Source: Antilocapra americana
Taxonomy: Eukaryota > Chordata > Mammalia > Artiodactyla > Antilocapridae
DNA length: 64,000 nucleotides
NCBI GenBank assembly: GCA_007570785.1
Contig: ML664174.1
Location: forward strand, 647,023 to 711,022
Reading direction: 5' to 3'
The notes under the pieces: generated by a model
The model's database searches: none
What the model saw: only the letters and a program-made list of their open reading frames with translations
Told to the model about the DNA's origin: nothing
Part shown: positions 13,601 to 23,470 of the stretch, in pieces
Layout of the letters: each line of letters opens with the position of its first letter
Position numbering within the stretch: the first letter of the stretch is position 1
Translations under genes and position numbers: made by a program

Positions 13601-15183
13601 TGTAAAATAGAGAAAATATTTATTTTACTGTTTCTTGGTGAGTAACTGAAAAAATGCACAGAAAACACTCAGAACAATACTTGGCACACAGAATGCCCAC
13701 AAGAAAATCAACTCATTCAACGAATATTTATGCCAGGCATATAAAAAACTATTGGGATAAAAACCTGAATTCTTTCCACTCGTCTCTCTGCCATCTTCTA
13801 TCTCATGCCACTCTCTCCCTCAGCCAAAATGCTCTGGCCAAATCACCTCTTTTGCTAGTTCCAAAATACCGACAAGCGCTTTCCTTGACTTTATACATGC
13901 CATTCCCTTTCCTTCTGCTCTTCATCTGGATGGCCCCTGTCACATCCTCTGGGTGACAGCTTCAGTGTCTAGCTTCATTTCTTTCCTTTTCAACATTCAA
14001 GATAGTCTATTTGCTTAGCAATTTACATATTGTCTTTCCCTAACTAGGTTGTAAGCTCCAGGAGGGTGGGAAACCAACCCCATTCACTACTGTATCCCTT
14101 GTGAGTGACCAGCAGCAGAGTTGCCTGACACTGAGTAGATACTGAGTAACTATGCGCTAAATGAACAAACGGCAGCTGTTACTAAATAGCATTTGGGGTG
14201 ACTTCCAGTGGCTAGGACTTCCAGTGGCTAGGACTCCACACTTCCAAACAATGCGGGGGGTAGGGGTGGGGATGGGGGGGCGATCCCCGTTCCATCCCTG
14301 GTCGGAGAACTAGATTCCCAAGTGCCTCAATTAAAACCCGGTGCAGCCAAATGAATCAATAATTAAAAAATAAGAGTCTTTTGTTTCGCTCCTCTCTCTC
14401 TCTCTCTCTGAACACGAGACGGAGAAACACAGGCACACGATTTCCTCACATGCGGCTCTGCCCAGGAGGAGGAGAGAGCATTTTTAGGGGACGGCAAGAG
14501 GGCAGAACTTACCAGGCAGGGAACGTCTCCCTAGAGGGCAGTTCCCCTGTTGAGAAAGAAGACGTCTGTCACCAGAGACGAAAAGTGAGGGAAGAAACAG
14601 CTTTCCCAAGCACAGACTCAAAGCTGCCCGCGGGACTGGTGACAGGTGAACCTCAGGCCTCCTCCCAAAGGCAAAGGCAACGGCAGCAACGCGGGCGGGA
14701 CGCCGGGCCCGCCAGACTCTCTCAGCCTTCGCCCACGGCAGTGATAACCCCCTGGCCTTGCAACCCAGAGACGAGGCCCCGGACCCAGCCGGGGGCTCCC
14801 GCGGCGCCTCCCCCGAGCTCTACAGAGTCTGGCGTCTGGAGGGCGCGGCTCCTCCGCCCGCGCGGACGGAGGGTGGGGTAGGCAGGGGCCGCGGCGCCGG
14901 CGGCCGCGGGAAAGGCGCCCGGCCAACGGGCTCCACAAGCCGGCCCCGGGGGCGACAGCGGCTCCGCGCCGCCCGGCCCCGCGGCGGCGGCCTCCGCGTC
15001 CCGGTGCCCTTGGTGCCCGGCCTGGCCGGCGAGCCACGCCCCTCGTCGCCCCCACCCCACCCCGCCTGCCCGCCGGCGACTCTCTCACCCGCCGGGGGTC
15101 CCGGCCCGGTCGGACCGTACCTTCTGGAAGGCGGAGAGCGAGCGGCTGAACGCCCGGGACGCGCAGCGGGACCGGGACAGCAT
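1341..15183 (-). CDS. DLST: DLST, dihydrolipoamide succinyltransferase (E2 of 2-oxoglutarate dehydrogenase), 5' eleven exons
   Basis: The E2 core subunit of the mitochondrial 2-oxoglutarate dehydrogenase complex transfers the succinyl group from E1 via a lipoyl-lysine to CoA. Eleven coding exons join in frame with GT-AG introns: 15121-15183, 14513-14546, 11748-11796, 8941-8996, 8735-8809, 8440-8495, 7825-7936, 6154-6294, 5720-5784, 4744-4841 and 1341-1471. Together they give 293 codons plus one base. In order they encode an Arg/Ser-rich mitochondrial presequence (about 1-68), a lipoyl domain (about 70-145) with lipoyl lysine K111 in EIETDKTS, an Ala/Pro linker (about 149-213) and the start of the catalytic domain ([18 protein letters not shown] onward). 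The active-site His/Asp motif and the stop codon lie beyond the left edge, so the gene is cut by the window, not broken. Identification is by direct recognition of the translated exons. The promoter is a CpG island. The linker is shorter than in the bovine and human proteins as I recall them. Confidence 0.97.
1886..2087 (+). mobile_element. Bov-tA SINE
   Basis: It has a tRNA-derived head with a B-box-like GTTCGATCC at 1941, followed by the Bov-A unit (CCCACTCCAGTATTCTTGCC ... AGTCGGACATGACTGAGC). Similar TTTTATTAAA-like sequence on both sides suggests a target-site duplication. It lies in DLST intron 10. Confidence 0.93.
4744..4841 (-). CDS. DLST: DLST exon 10
   Basis: 98 bases encoding [20 protein letters not shown] followed by [12 protein letters not shown]. 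This is the conserved N-terminal helix of the trimeric acyltransferase domain. Acceptor CCCTTTCAG, donor GTGAGA. Confidence 0.97.
5720..5784 (-). CDS. DLST: DLST exon 9
   Basis: 65 bases encoding (V)[20 protein letters not shown] then R. It ends the linker and enters the catalytic domain at LRSEHR. About four residues found between APP and GAG in the bovine and human proteins (from memory) are absent, without a frame change. Confidence 0.93.
6154..6294 (-). CDS. DLST: DLST exon 8, Ala/Pro-rich linker
   Basis: 141 bases encoding the flexible linker, [20 protein letters not shown] then [20 protein letters not shown] and PLTSKP. Compared with the bovine protein as I recall it, the Ala/Pro segment after AKAKP is about five residues shorter, and a Lys replaces Pro in TQMPKVPSP. 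Such linkers tolerate length change. The reading frame is kept. Confidence 0.95.
7648..7689. repeat. (TA)n(TG)n(TA)n microsatellite
   Basis: A compound dinucleotide run near the 5' end of DLST intron 7: TA repeats, then TG repeats, then TA repeats. It can be read directly and is likely length-polymorphic. Confidence 0.95.
7825..7936 (-). CDS. DLST: DLST exon 7
   Basis: 112 bases encoding [20 protein letters not shown] followed by [17 protein letters not shown]. It completes the lipoyl domain after the lipoylated lysine. Acceptor TTTGAAG, donor GTAAAG. Confidence 0.96.
8440..8495 (-). CDS. DLST: DLST exon 6, lipoyl-lysine exon
   Basis: 56 bases encoding (A)[18 protein letters not shown]. The terminal lysine (K111 of the precursor) in the E-I-E-T-D-K hairpin is the residue that carries lipoic acid. 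The acceptor is TTTTCAG and the donor GTAGGC. Confidence 0.96.
8735..8809 (-). CDS. DLST: DLST exon 5
   Basis: 75 bases encoding (K)[19 protein letters not shown] then VRWEK and one base. This is the first half of the lipoyl domain, with the [10 protein letters not shown] turn typical of 2-oxo-acid dehydrogenase E2 subunits. Acceptor TTTTCCTAG, donor GTAAGA. Confidence 0.96.
8941..8996 (-). CDS. DLST: DLST exon 4
   Basis: 56 bases encoding (V)[18 protein letters not shown]. The [10 protein letters not shown] stretch sits at the end of the presequence; in the family the mature matrix protein begins at about the following Asp-Asp. Acceptor TTTGTAG and donor GTAAGT are both clear. Confidence 0.95.
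9085..9195 (-). mobile_element. L1 3'-end fragment, antisense
   Basis: A T-rich start followed by TACAGTTGATTTACAATATT and GCTGTACAGCAAAGTGAGTC, a sequence typical of artiodactyl L1 3' regions. It is strongly 5'-truncated. Confidence 0.75.
9466..9663 (-). mobile_element. Bov-tA SINE
   Basis: A reverse-oriented Bov-A unit (TGTGACCCCATGCACTGTAG ... AAGAATACTAGAGTGGGTTG) followed by the inverted tRNA-like head ending TTTACCATCTG. It lies in DLST intron 3. Confidence 0.93.
11748..11796 (-). CDS. DLST: DLST exon 3
   Basis: 49 bases encoding (G)[15 protein letters not shown] and two bases of the next codon. The acceptor is TTGCAG and the donor is GTAAGT. This is still presequence. The residues match the bovine form as I remember it (Ile in ISL, Asp in PDSRKT). 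Confidence 0.95.
13505..13632 (-). repeat. MIR-like ancient SINE
   Basis: The stretch ACCTTGGTCAAGGCACTTAA followed by CCTCTCTTAGCC and TTGTAAAATAGAGAAAATA matches the core and 3' part of mammalian-wide interspersed repeats. It is diverged, so boundaries and strand are approximate. Confidence 0.55.
14196..14372 (+). mobile_element. CHR-type tRNA SINE with short internal duplication
   Basis: It reads GACTTCCAGTGGCTAGGACT, then a copy of ACTTCCAGTGGCTAGG, then CGATCCCCGTTCCATCCCTG and AAACCCGGTGCAGCCAAATG with an AAT-rich tail. This is the plus orientation of the ruminant CHR-type SINE. The 16-base head is duplicated in tandem. Confidence 0.8.
14391..14409. repeat. (CT)n microsatellite
   Basis: A pure CT run about 100 bases to the intronic side of DLST exon 2. 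On the DLST strand it is a purine GA tract downstream of the donor. Confidence 0.9.
14513..14546 (-). CDS. DLST: DLST exon 2
   Basis: A very short exon of 34 bases encoding [11 protein letters not shown] plus one base, flanked by an AACAG acceptor and a GTAAGT donor on the minus strand. It continues the mitochondrial presequence and is too short to appear as an open reading frame on its own. The phase matches exons 1 and 3. Confidence 0.93.
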
Positions 15184-15560
15184 CTCGGCGGCGGAGCGGA
15201 GGGCGGGCGGACACCGGATGTCGGCCGGCAGCGACCGGAAGCGGGGCGGGCCGCGGCACCCGCGGCGCGGGGCGGGGGCGGGCGGGCGTGCGGACCGAAC
15301 CACTGGCGGGCGGGGCGGGGGTCCCGCTGCGGCTCGGGCGGGCCTCCGAGGGCCGCTGGGCCGTCCGGCGACAGGGCGCCCCCGCCCCGCCCCTAGTCTC
15401 GCCGCGGAGCGTTCGGAGAAACCCGACGCCCGTCTCTCTCGGGACATCCGCGCCCTGCCCGGCCGGGGCGCCGCTCCTTTCCTCCGCCGCATTCCGCCCG
15501 CGCGGAAGGCGGCGTGGGCTTCTGCGGACTCGGACTTGGGTGGACAAGCCTGTGCGAGCT
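14690..15560 (-). promoter_or_regulatory. DLST: CpG island and DLST promoter region
   Basis: This stretch is very GC-rich and dense in CpG, in sharp contrast to the AT-rich flanks, and it contains the DLST start codon. Upstream of the ATG there are several Sp1-type GC boxes (GGGGCGGGG near 15269-15277 and 15312-15320). No TATA box is evident. This is the usual housekeeping-promoter layout. The long open frames on both strands here result from the low stop-codon frequency in GC-rich DNA. Exact transcription start sites cannot be read from sequence. Confidence 0.88.
15121..15183 (-). CDS. DLST: DLST exon 1 (coding part)
   Basis: Start codon and 21 codons, [20 protein letters not shown] then K, ending in phase 0 at a GTACGG donor. 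The sequence is rich in Arg, Ser and Ala without acidic residues, which fits a matrix-targeting presequence. The ATG lies inside the CpG island; the transcription start is not visible from sequence alone but should lie a short way upstream (higher coordinates). Confidence 0.96.
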
Positions 15561-16049
15561 TAGACTTCGCGTGGCCTGGGGCCGGTGACGTTGCTTCCCT
15601 AAGCCTCAGGTTCCTCGAAGATAGAGAGGGGGAAAGATCGCTTCCCTCGCTCCCTAGCCCCGGAGCACAGAAACGGAACACCGAGGAAGCGCTGAAGGGC
15701 TCCCGTTGCCCTTTAACTGACCTGAAGATGTCCACCAAATCGCCTTCTGCATCCTTATCTCCTCATCGTCCCTGCTCAAACTCTCTCCAGCCGAGCCGGT
15801 TGTTCCCCATACCTCTTGCGCGTTTTGGAGGCTGTTCATTTGTTTTTCTACCCCTAGAATATAAACTCCATGAGATTAGGAACCTGGCCTGTCTGGTTCA
15901 CTTCTTGTATCTCCGGCCATTTATTAAAATTACAGTTTTTGTTGAAATATTATTGACTTGTAGCACTGTATAAATTCAAGATAGCGTAATTTGATTTATG
16001 CATCTCATGAAGTGATTATCACAAAAAGTTTAGCGAGCATCATCTCAGC

Positions 16050-16682
16050 ATTCAAAAAACTAAGATCTAGACAATCCATTCCCATCACGTAATGGCAAAT
16101 AGATGGGGAAAAAATGGAAACCGTGACAGACTTAATAAAGTCTCCAAAGTCACTGCAGATGGTGATTGCAGCCATGAAATTAAGACACTTGCTCTTTGGA
16201 AGAAAAGCGATGACAAATCTAGACAGCGTATTGAAAAGCGGAGACATCGCTTTGCAGATAAAGGTCCATCTAGTTAATGCTATGGTTTTTCCGGGAGTCA
16301 TGTACAGTTGTGGGAGTTGGACCATAAATAGGGCTGAGGCTCTCCAATTGTGGTGTTGGAGAAGACTGCTGAGAGTCCCTGGGACTGCAAGGAGACCAAA
16401 CCAGTCAATCCTAAAGGAAATCAACCCCGAATATCCATGGAATGACTGATGCTGAAGCTCCAATAATTTGGACACCTGGTGCAAAGAGCCGATCATTGGG
16501 AAAGACCCTGATGCTGGAAAGATTGAGGGCAGGAGGAGAAGAGGGCAGCAGAGGATGAGATGGTTAGAGAGCATTACTGACTCAATGGGCATGAGTTTGA
16601 GCAAACTCCGGGAAATAGTGAAGGACAGGGAAGTCTGGTGTGCTGCAGTCCATGGTGTCTCCAGGAGTTGGACAATACTTAG
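16050..16682 (+). mobile_element. BovB (RTE) LINE, 5'-truncated 3' end
   Basis: A sense-strand reverse-transcriptase C-terminal region and 3' end, broken by frameshifts (residual peptides such as SWTINRAEALQLWCWRRLLR and [18 protein letters not shown]). BovB is a non-LTR retrotransposon known for horizontal transfer. This copy cannot be active. It is inserted in the older L1 described above. Confidence 0.92.
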
Positions 16683-16730
16683 CACCTTAACAACAAATCA
16701 CCTTAACAACAAATCACCTTAACAACAAAT
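16683..16730 (+). repeat. 3 x 16-bp tandem repeat at the BovB 3' tail
   Basis: Three exact copies of CACCTTAACAACAAAT follow the end of the BovB copy. RTE elements typically end in short tandem repeats. This one is 16 bases long and perfect, so it is recent or homogenised. Confidence 0.9.
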
Positions 16731-17761
16731 CAGCTCATATAGGTACAAAATTAAAGAAAAAAAATTTTAATGTTTTTCTTGTGATGAGAATTCTTAGCAG
16801 TTACGCTCTTTAAAACATTCATATATATTAATAACATAATTTAGCATGTTGTACATTACATCCCTAGTACTTATAACTGGAAGTTTATACCTTCATCCAA
16901 TCCCCCTTCCTCTGGTAACCACAAGTCAGATTTCTTTCTCTATGTTTGTTTATTTTTGAATTATAATGTATCCCCAGCACTTAGAACAGAGATTGTCATA
17001 GTTTAGATGTGCAGTAAAAATTTCTGGGCTGAATTGGACTGCCCTGCTTCAAAGTGAAAGCACATGGCACTCCACTATTCTTTAGCTTCCCCTCTCTTTA
17101 AAGCCCCAGGCTCCTGAGTATTCACTTTCATAGTTAACTTTCCTAATAGAAAAGGTGTTCTATAGGCTTCTGGTTGAATTAAGAATGAATGAATGAGCCA
17201 CTTGGTGCCTACTCATGTTGGTTTCTTTAGTTGGGTCCTCTTGCCTGGTCCTTAGGAACTTTCTGGTACATTCAATGGCCCAAACCCTGAAAGCACTTCC
17301 ACTGGAATTCTGGAGGGGTGAGCAGAAGCCCTAACTTGAAATAGAGAAAACATCCTTGCCCTACCGCTGCCCTTGATCAAGTCCTCAGCATCCTTCACCT
17401 GGATTACTTCTAAAAGCTTCCCAGAAGGACCCATGGGGCCACTGCTCCCAAATTCTCTTAACTCTTTCTCCACATCTGTGTCAAAGATGTCTTTGAAATG
17501 CAGATCTAATCCTGTCACTCCCCTGCTTAAAGTCCTTAGATTGCTTCTCCCTATCAGTGGGATAAAGTCCAAAATCTTCACCTGATAATATGAAACTTAT
17601 CTCCGAAACTCTTCACTGAGCACCTGATAATCTGGCCTCTGGCTATACTGTAATCCTCTCCCTACTTGCCCACCCCTACTCTCACAGGTGCTGAGCTTTA
17701 GTAGCTTTAGCTATTTCACTTCTTCACATCTTTGCCTGGGCTGTTCCCAACTCCTGTTCGC

Positions 17762-18042
17762 CTGCTGCTGCTGCTGCTGCTGAGTCGCTTCAGTTGTGTT
17801 GACTCTGTGCAACCCCATAGACAGTAGCCCACCAGGCTCCGCCGTCCCTGGGATTCTCCAGGCAAGAACACTGGAGTGGGTTGCCATTTCCTTCTCCAAT
17901 GCATGAAAGTGAAAAGTAAAAGTGAAGTCGCTCAGTCACGTCCAACTCTTCGATACCCCATGGACTGCAGCCTACCAAGCTCCTCCGTCCATGAGATTTT
18001 CCAGGCAGGAGTACTGGAGTGGGTTGCCATTGCCTTCTCCCC
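17762..18042 (-). mobile_element. Bov-A2 dimeric SINE with (CTG)7 tract
   Basis: A CTG trinucleotide run at 17762-17782 leads into two tandem Bov-A units in reverse orientation, separated by ATGCATGAAAGTGAAAAGTA. This is the standard Bov-A2 structure. Confidence 0.94.
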
Positions 18043-19170
18043 TGTTTGCCTAGGCACTCCTAATCATCCTCTAAATACCTTTTGAATCCCTTCCAAATCC
18101 CATGTAGCAGAATTAACATATCTGTTTTCCCAAAGCATGTGCCTGTATCTCTACATTGCATTGTAATGTCATTTTTACCTGTCTGTCTCCTCTGCTGGGC
18201 AGAGTAGCAGGAGGAAAGAGTTGACTCTGTTTTCCTGAATGCTCTTCACAGGATGCAGCCTCTGCTACTCAATAAATACAAGTGGAATGAATACATACTG
18301 CTATGCTGACAACACTGATGCATGCAGCTGAAGAGTCAAAAAACAGTAATCAGGAGTCATGGCAATCTTTTGCAGGGGTAGCTGTTAATATTTCTTAATA
18401 GCTACTTAATTTTTGCAGTTTTCAATAATTAGTTTTTGATATTCTCATTGACAGTTTAGAAGCTCAGGCCTGGACAAAGTGGCAAAGCATTTCTGGAGTT
18501 TCAGTCATTACCCAAGTTAATTAGATGTTACAGTATGAGATACCGCACACATGTAGAAGTGTACATGGGTGTGTAAACACGTATGTGGTAATATGCAAAG
18601 TTTATCTCACAGGATAAAGGTTGAAACTAATTTTCTTGAAATTCTCATATGAGCTTCCACGGAGCCCAAGGTCCAACTCAATCAGCTTACATCATCTGTA
18701 TTTAAAGACTCCCAGGACACAGCATCATCTATTGGGACAGGAGTTGATGACTACAAGTTCAAAAACTTGTGTTTATGGCAGGGGTCTTAAGAAAATTTTT
18801 AAATTTTTATGGTAAAATATATATTCAAAGTGGCATATAAAATACATGCGTGTGATTTAAAGGAAAGGAATAAAAAGAATACCCATACTCACCATGCAAC
18901 TTAAGAAATGACAAAGCCCTGTGTGGTCTTCCTTGCTGGTCATCCCAGAGTTAACCCCTGCTATACTGGACTATATATTAACCATCTCCTCCTGTTCATC
19001 ACAGATTCAGTATGCATGTGTCCTAAACTGTACACAGGTTTTTGGCTCTTCTTTAAACTGAGGAAAAGACGTATTTACTTTCAAATTGTACAAGAAAAAA
19101 TATGTATTTCTAGGAAGAATAAATGGCTCAGTTAATTAAAAAAAAAAAAACCCACAGAGAGGACATGTGT

Positions 19171-19273
19171 ATGCATGCTCAGTTGTGTTGAGTCTTTGCA
19201 ATCAAACCTACATCTCTTGCATCTCCTGCATCAACAGGTGGATTCTTTACCACTGTGCCACTTGGGAAGCCTC
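19171..19273 (-). mobile_element. Bov-tA SINE fragment, internally deleted
   Basis: It keeps the outer A-unit edge (CTCAGTTGTGTTGAGTCTTT) and the inverted tRNA head (GGTGGATTCTTTACCACTGT), with the middle missing. An A-run lies just before it at 19138-19150. Confidence 0.75.
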
Positions 19274-20808
19274 ACAAAGAGGGCAGCTCAGCCTAAATAA
19301 TACACACAGCCTTATTTTTCTTTAACTGAAATCCTCCAGTATTCATAAGTGTGGCCTGAACTACACACTCACATCCTTTCTTACATTTTTCCTAATATCT
19401 ACCAGATGGTAGATGGGGCTACAGCCTGAGGTCCATACAGACTATATCCTATATTCTCTTTGTATTGCTCATGATACCCAGATTTCGTCCATCTCTTTAT
19501 TCATTTGTAATTAAAAATAATGGATGGATAAGTACTCAGCAATAATCTGGATATTTTGGCCTATTTTTATATGTAATAAAAATGGAATCACAGTACCTGT
19601 ATCATTCTGTGACTTAAGTCTTTCACTCAACATTATGTTTTGAGGACTTATCCATGGAGTTTAAGCTCATCGATTTTTATTGCTGTGTTTCACAACATTC
19701 GCTTTACTTCCCAAACTGAAGGAGAAGTTGCTAAAATTCAAGTGATGTTTGGCACAAGTGATTTGGCCAGTGAGTTCTCCCCAGCTCTGCCAGAGAAGGG
19801 GGCTTTGGGCCCAGCAAATGACCTCCCCAACAGTTTCCAGAACTCTGCTGGAGGGAGAAGTCACATAGCCTTCCTGCAGAGCTGAGATGCCATGTTTTTG
19901 GTGCTGAACTGGTTTCTGTATCCTCAAGAAACTTGAGGGACAGGGAGAAAAATGATCCCTTTGGTGCTGACTCCCTGGAGAATCTGGAAGAAGAGGTCAG
20001 GAGCACTATGTAATGGGAGAAGCTGGATAATTCAGTCTCAAAATTTCAAGAGTCTCTGTGGATCCTTAGGCAATAGCAGAAGAGATGGCATATCAAGAAG
20101 GTCCTCTCTGAGCTGGGTCTTCTGCGCATCTGAGTTGGGGTGGGAATGGGAGATGGCAGGGGGCAGCCAACCAGCTCCGGCCTCTATCTGCATATTCATC
20201 ACCCCCCTCCCGCCCCCCCCACACTGGTTGGCTGTGCTAGGCAGCCCCCACTGTCCCCAGTGCCTGCGGCTGCTTCTTTGGAGCTGGGTCTGTCAGACAG
20301 TGCAGCGCCTTGCGCGTTGCGCTTTGCCCTGAGAAGAGGTGGGAGGCTTCCCTCACCCAGCCACAGGCACCAGGCCTGCTTGGGGAGGAAGCAGGGAAAC
20401 CAAAATCACTTCCTGACCATAGTTCTGTGCCCAAGGCTGGTAAAGGGTGGGCTGCTCCAGCTCCTGAGGTGGTGAACCCCACCTGGCTGAAGAGCCCAGG
20501 ACCAGACCTCCCCAAGGGCATCTTCTCGGTGAGTAACACCATCTCTTCTGTTTACCTTGCTCGAGCACTTTTTGGTATGACGATGGAATGCTTGCTATGA
20601 AAAATTTCAAGTATTCAGAAAAGTGTAGAGATAAGGGTAACTATACCTACCTGTATACCCCTCAGCTAGATTAACCATTGTTTGTATGTTGCCTTATTTG
20701 CTTCATCTCCTTTTGTTGACTGAAATACTTTTAAGCAAATCATAGACTGTGAAACTTTTCACTCCTAATACCTCATTCTCTAATGCCCTGGAATGCATCT
20801 CCAAGCAG

Positions 20809-20998
20809 GTTTTTTTTTTTTTTTTTTTTTTAAGATTTGTTGATGTGGAAGTCTTTATTGAATTTGTTACAACATTGCTTCTGCTTTATGATTTGGTTTT
20901 TTGGCTCCAAGGCATGTGGGATCTTAGCTTCCCAACCAGGGATCGAACCCACACACCCTGCATTAGAAGTCTTAACCAATGGACCACCAGGGAAGTCC
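20809..20998 (-). mobile_element. CHR-type SINE with intact 10-bp target-site duplication
   Basis: A poly-T stretch (the reverse of its poly-A tail) leads into an inverted tRNA-derived SINE containing CCAACCAGGGATCGAACCCA and ACCACCAGGGAAGTCC. The flanking CTCCAAGCAG occurs at 20799-20808 and again at 20999-21008, so the insertion edges are exact. Confidence 0.92.
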
Positions 20999-22285
20999 CT
21001 CCAAGCAGTTTCGAAGCTCTTCTTTCATTAGATTCTCAGACAGTCTTGAGTGAGGGGTTGATGATCATCCCTATTTTAAAGAAGCAAACAAGGCAGAAAA
21101 TTGACTTGAGGGCGAATGGCTGGGCGTGGAACCCAGACCAGCCACTGTCAGCTCAGAGCACCCATCTCAGCCACAAGACAGGGACTCTCCCACTGAGCTG
21201 TGTTGTTCAAGACAGCACTGACCCACAGCAGCCACGGTGGAACCTTGGGCATGTCACTCCACCTCTCTGGGTTTCAGTGGCCTCATCCATAAAGCAAAGG
21301 CCTGGCTTGACGATCATGAATCGTCAGTGATGTTTTCACTGATTTTCAGAAAAGACAATGTAAAAGTTGCTTTTTTTTTTTTTTACGAAGCTAAATTTAT
21401 TTGGATATTATGCCAGTCCTCTTTTTTTAAAACAGGTGGTTAAGATTCTTTTTTTATGAAATAAAACGAGAATAGATTTCAGTCTTTGTACACTTATTTT
21501 TTGTGCCCTTACTTGCAAATAAAGTGTCAGCAACTCTCAGGCTGACCCTATTTTTCTTTTTAATTTTATTAATGATTGAAATCTAAAAGTCTGGAAATAC
21601 TCACGGTACCAGGGCATCCCTAAGCCCATTCCAGGGCTAAAGTGCCAAGGCTCTGGGGCCTCCCAGACCTGCCCTAGGAGGAAAGGAAGCTTCGGTTTAA
21701 GGAACACCTACTGTCAGTGCTAGAGAGGGCAAGTTCAGGCACTGGGCATGTGTTAACATCTGCAACTCTCACCAAACCCCTAGGAAATGGCACTGTTATC
21801 AGCGCCATTTCACAAAGAGACAAAGTGAACTTGCGTGAGAGCTGGTGAATCTGACCCAAGTCCAGCACCAGTAGATGATTCCATAATTCATGGGCACTAG
21901 TCACATGGACCACCAGGGCTTCTGAAGTGGTTATATCTCAGTCTGTCAATGGTCAGGGCTGTGCCTACTGGGCCGTCAGTCTGACCTCCTCTCACCATTT
22001 CCACTACCAGCCGGTGCAGCTGGGAGAGCACTTAGAGCTGGACCGGAGATGAATGGGTGCCTCCCCCCCTGCCCACAGCCATATGGGGCCAATGCAGGGG
22101 GCCCCAAGAAGATGAAGCAGAGGTAAAGTCATATGTGAAAACACCTTAGTAGAACATTAAAAATGCTGTATGTCCTTGAGATATGCCACCTAGCACAGGC
22201 CTTACTTAAGTGGCAGCTAAAGTTTGCTGAGCCTGCTAAGGACTTGGATGAAAATCTGTTCAGAAATACTATGGGTCAGGAAAAA

Positions 22286-22334
22286 ATGCATTTGATAAAT
22301 CAATGCATTTGATAAATCAATGCGTTTTATAAAC
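22286..22334. repeat. 17-bp tandem repeat, about 2.7 copies
   Basis: ATGCATTTGATAAATCA is repeated head to tail twice, followed by a diverged partial third copy. It lies in intergenic DNA with no visible function. Confidence 0.85.
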
Positions 22335-23239
22335 ATGTGATTAAGTGATCGTTATTATGAATCACTGGTGGTGGGCCCTTAGATCCCATGATAATCTGCT
22401 CAGGAGAGGCTGTTTCAGGATAAGGCACTTCCTTCCATATTTCTCCAACCATACTGGGGCAGTGATCTGCTAGGCTGGTCCAGTCGAAATCCAACTGGGT
22501 CTAGGAAGTGAATGAACAAAATCCTGCAAAGACAAACACTAAATTTTCCCAACCCACACTTAGCAGGAGCATTATCAAGGAAATAACAATGAATCTCGTA
22601 TAAACCTTGGGCTGAGAATCAATCACAGGGATGAGGATGAGTCAGTATCTCTTGGGCTTCACATGGTGCCTCTTTTCTAAGGACTCCCCATGGCCAGCTT
22701 GTTTTATTGACTGGTTCTCAGTGGCCCTGCTGGAGTCTGTCAGAAGTGTTTGCCATTCCATAAGTGTGGACACATGACAGAAGAAGAGACAGCCTGTGAG
22801 CTGCTGGCCTCACCCTAGCCTACCCTGTGGGCAGCTCTTCCCCTTTGTCCTCTTGGGGAAGAGCTTTTGGGAGGTCTCAAGAGATTCCGTGGAAGGGCAC
22901 AAACTCACAGGGAGAAAGGTTCTCAGGTCAGGAGGTGATCTGTGTCGTTGAGAATACCCCAGACACTGACTTTTCAGCTGGTGCCCATGACCTCAAACAC
23001 TTCAGCTGAAAAGGGATGACACAGAGCTTCTTACTTAGGTCTGTTATTTACTTGAAATTCAACCTCACCTGCATTTCGCCCTTTCTAGTTAGAAAATCCT
23101 ACATAACTTTGGAGTGATCTTATGAGGCCTGAGTTCTGTGCTTGTGTTTGTAGCTGAATTTGCTTCTCCGGTGGGGCTTTTCCTGTCTGGTGACCAGAAG
23201 TGTATGTCTGGGAAAGAAAAACGCCTGTTTTGTTTGTTT

Positions 23240-23470
23240 GTTTTAATAAATCCCATTTTTTAGAGCAGTTTTAGGTTCATGGCAAATAAACCAGAAAGTA
23301 TGGAGATTTCCCATATATTCTCTGCCCCTAAACATTCACAGCCTCCCCTATAAACGCAAGTTTTTAATTATTAAAGGCAAGGGATCCCTTTTTTAAATTA
23401 CAAGAGTGAGAACATACCCATTAAAAATATGGAAAATACAGAAAAGTTAAAAAAAAAAAAGAAATCGAGA
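23240..23470 (-). mobile_element. L1-like fragment, antisense
   Basis: GAGCAGTTTTAGGTTCATGG and GGAGATTTCCCATATATTCT resemble the start of the larger antisense L1 at 50.1 kb, including the 'agattccccatatatattc' motif there. It is diverged and its limits are approximate. Confidence 0.6.

Larger units (their letters stand above)
1..15120 (-). other. DLST: DLST introns: contents
   Basis: All introns are GT-AG. The part left of exon 11 (1-1340) and introns 9 to 6 show no gene and few recognisable repeats. Intron 10 (1472-4743) holds a Bov-tA SINE. Intron 7 (6295-7824) holds a TA/TG microsatellite near its 5' end. Intron 3 (8997-11747) holds an L1 fragment and a Bov-tA SINE. Intron 2 (11797-14512) holds a MIR-like element at about 13.5 kb and a CHR-type SINE with a CT tract just below exon 2. 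No other coding exon was seen on either strand. Confidence 0.7.
15938..16960 (-). mobile_element. Old L1 3' region, antisense, split by a BovB copy
   Basis: The sequences before 16050 (GAAATATTATTGACTTGTAG ... AGCGAGCATCATCTC) and after 16731 (CTTGTGATGAGAATTCTTAG ... GTTGTACATTACATCCC, CTTATAACTGGAAGTTTATA) form one L1 3' region interrupted by the BovB insert. The right end is approximate. Confidence 0.7.

Noticed and set aside
14381..15973. Long open frames (up to about 310 codons) on both strands across the CpG island.
   Set aside because: They overlap each other on both strands in the most GC-rich DNA of the window, where stop codons are rare. Their Arg/Pro/Gly-rich composition matches GC bias, and DLST exon 1 already explains the coding content.
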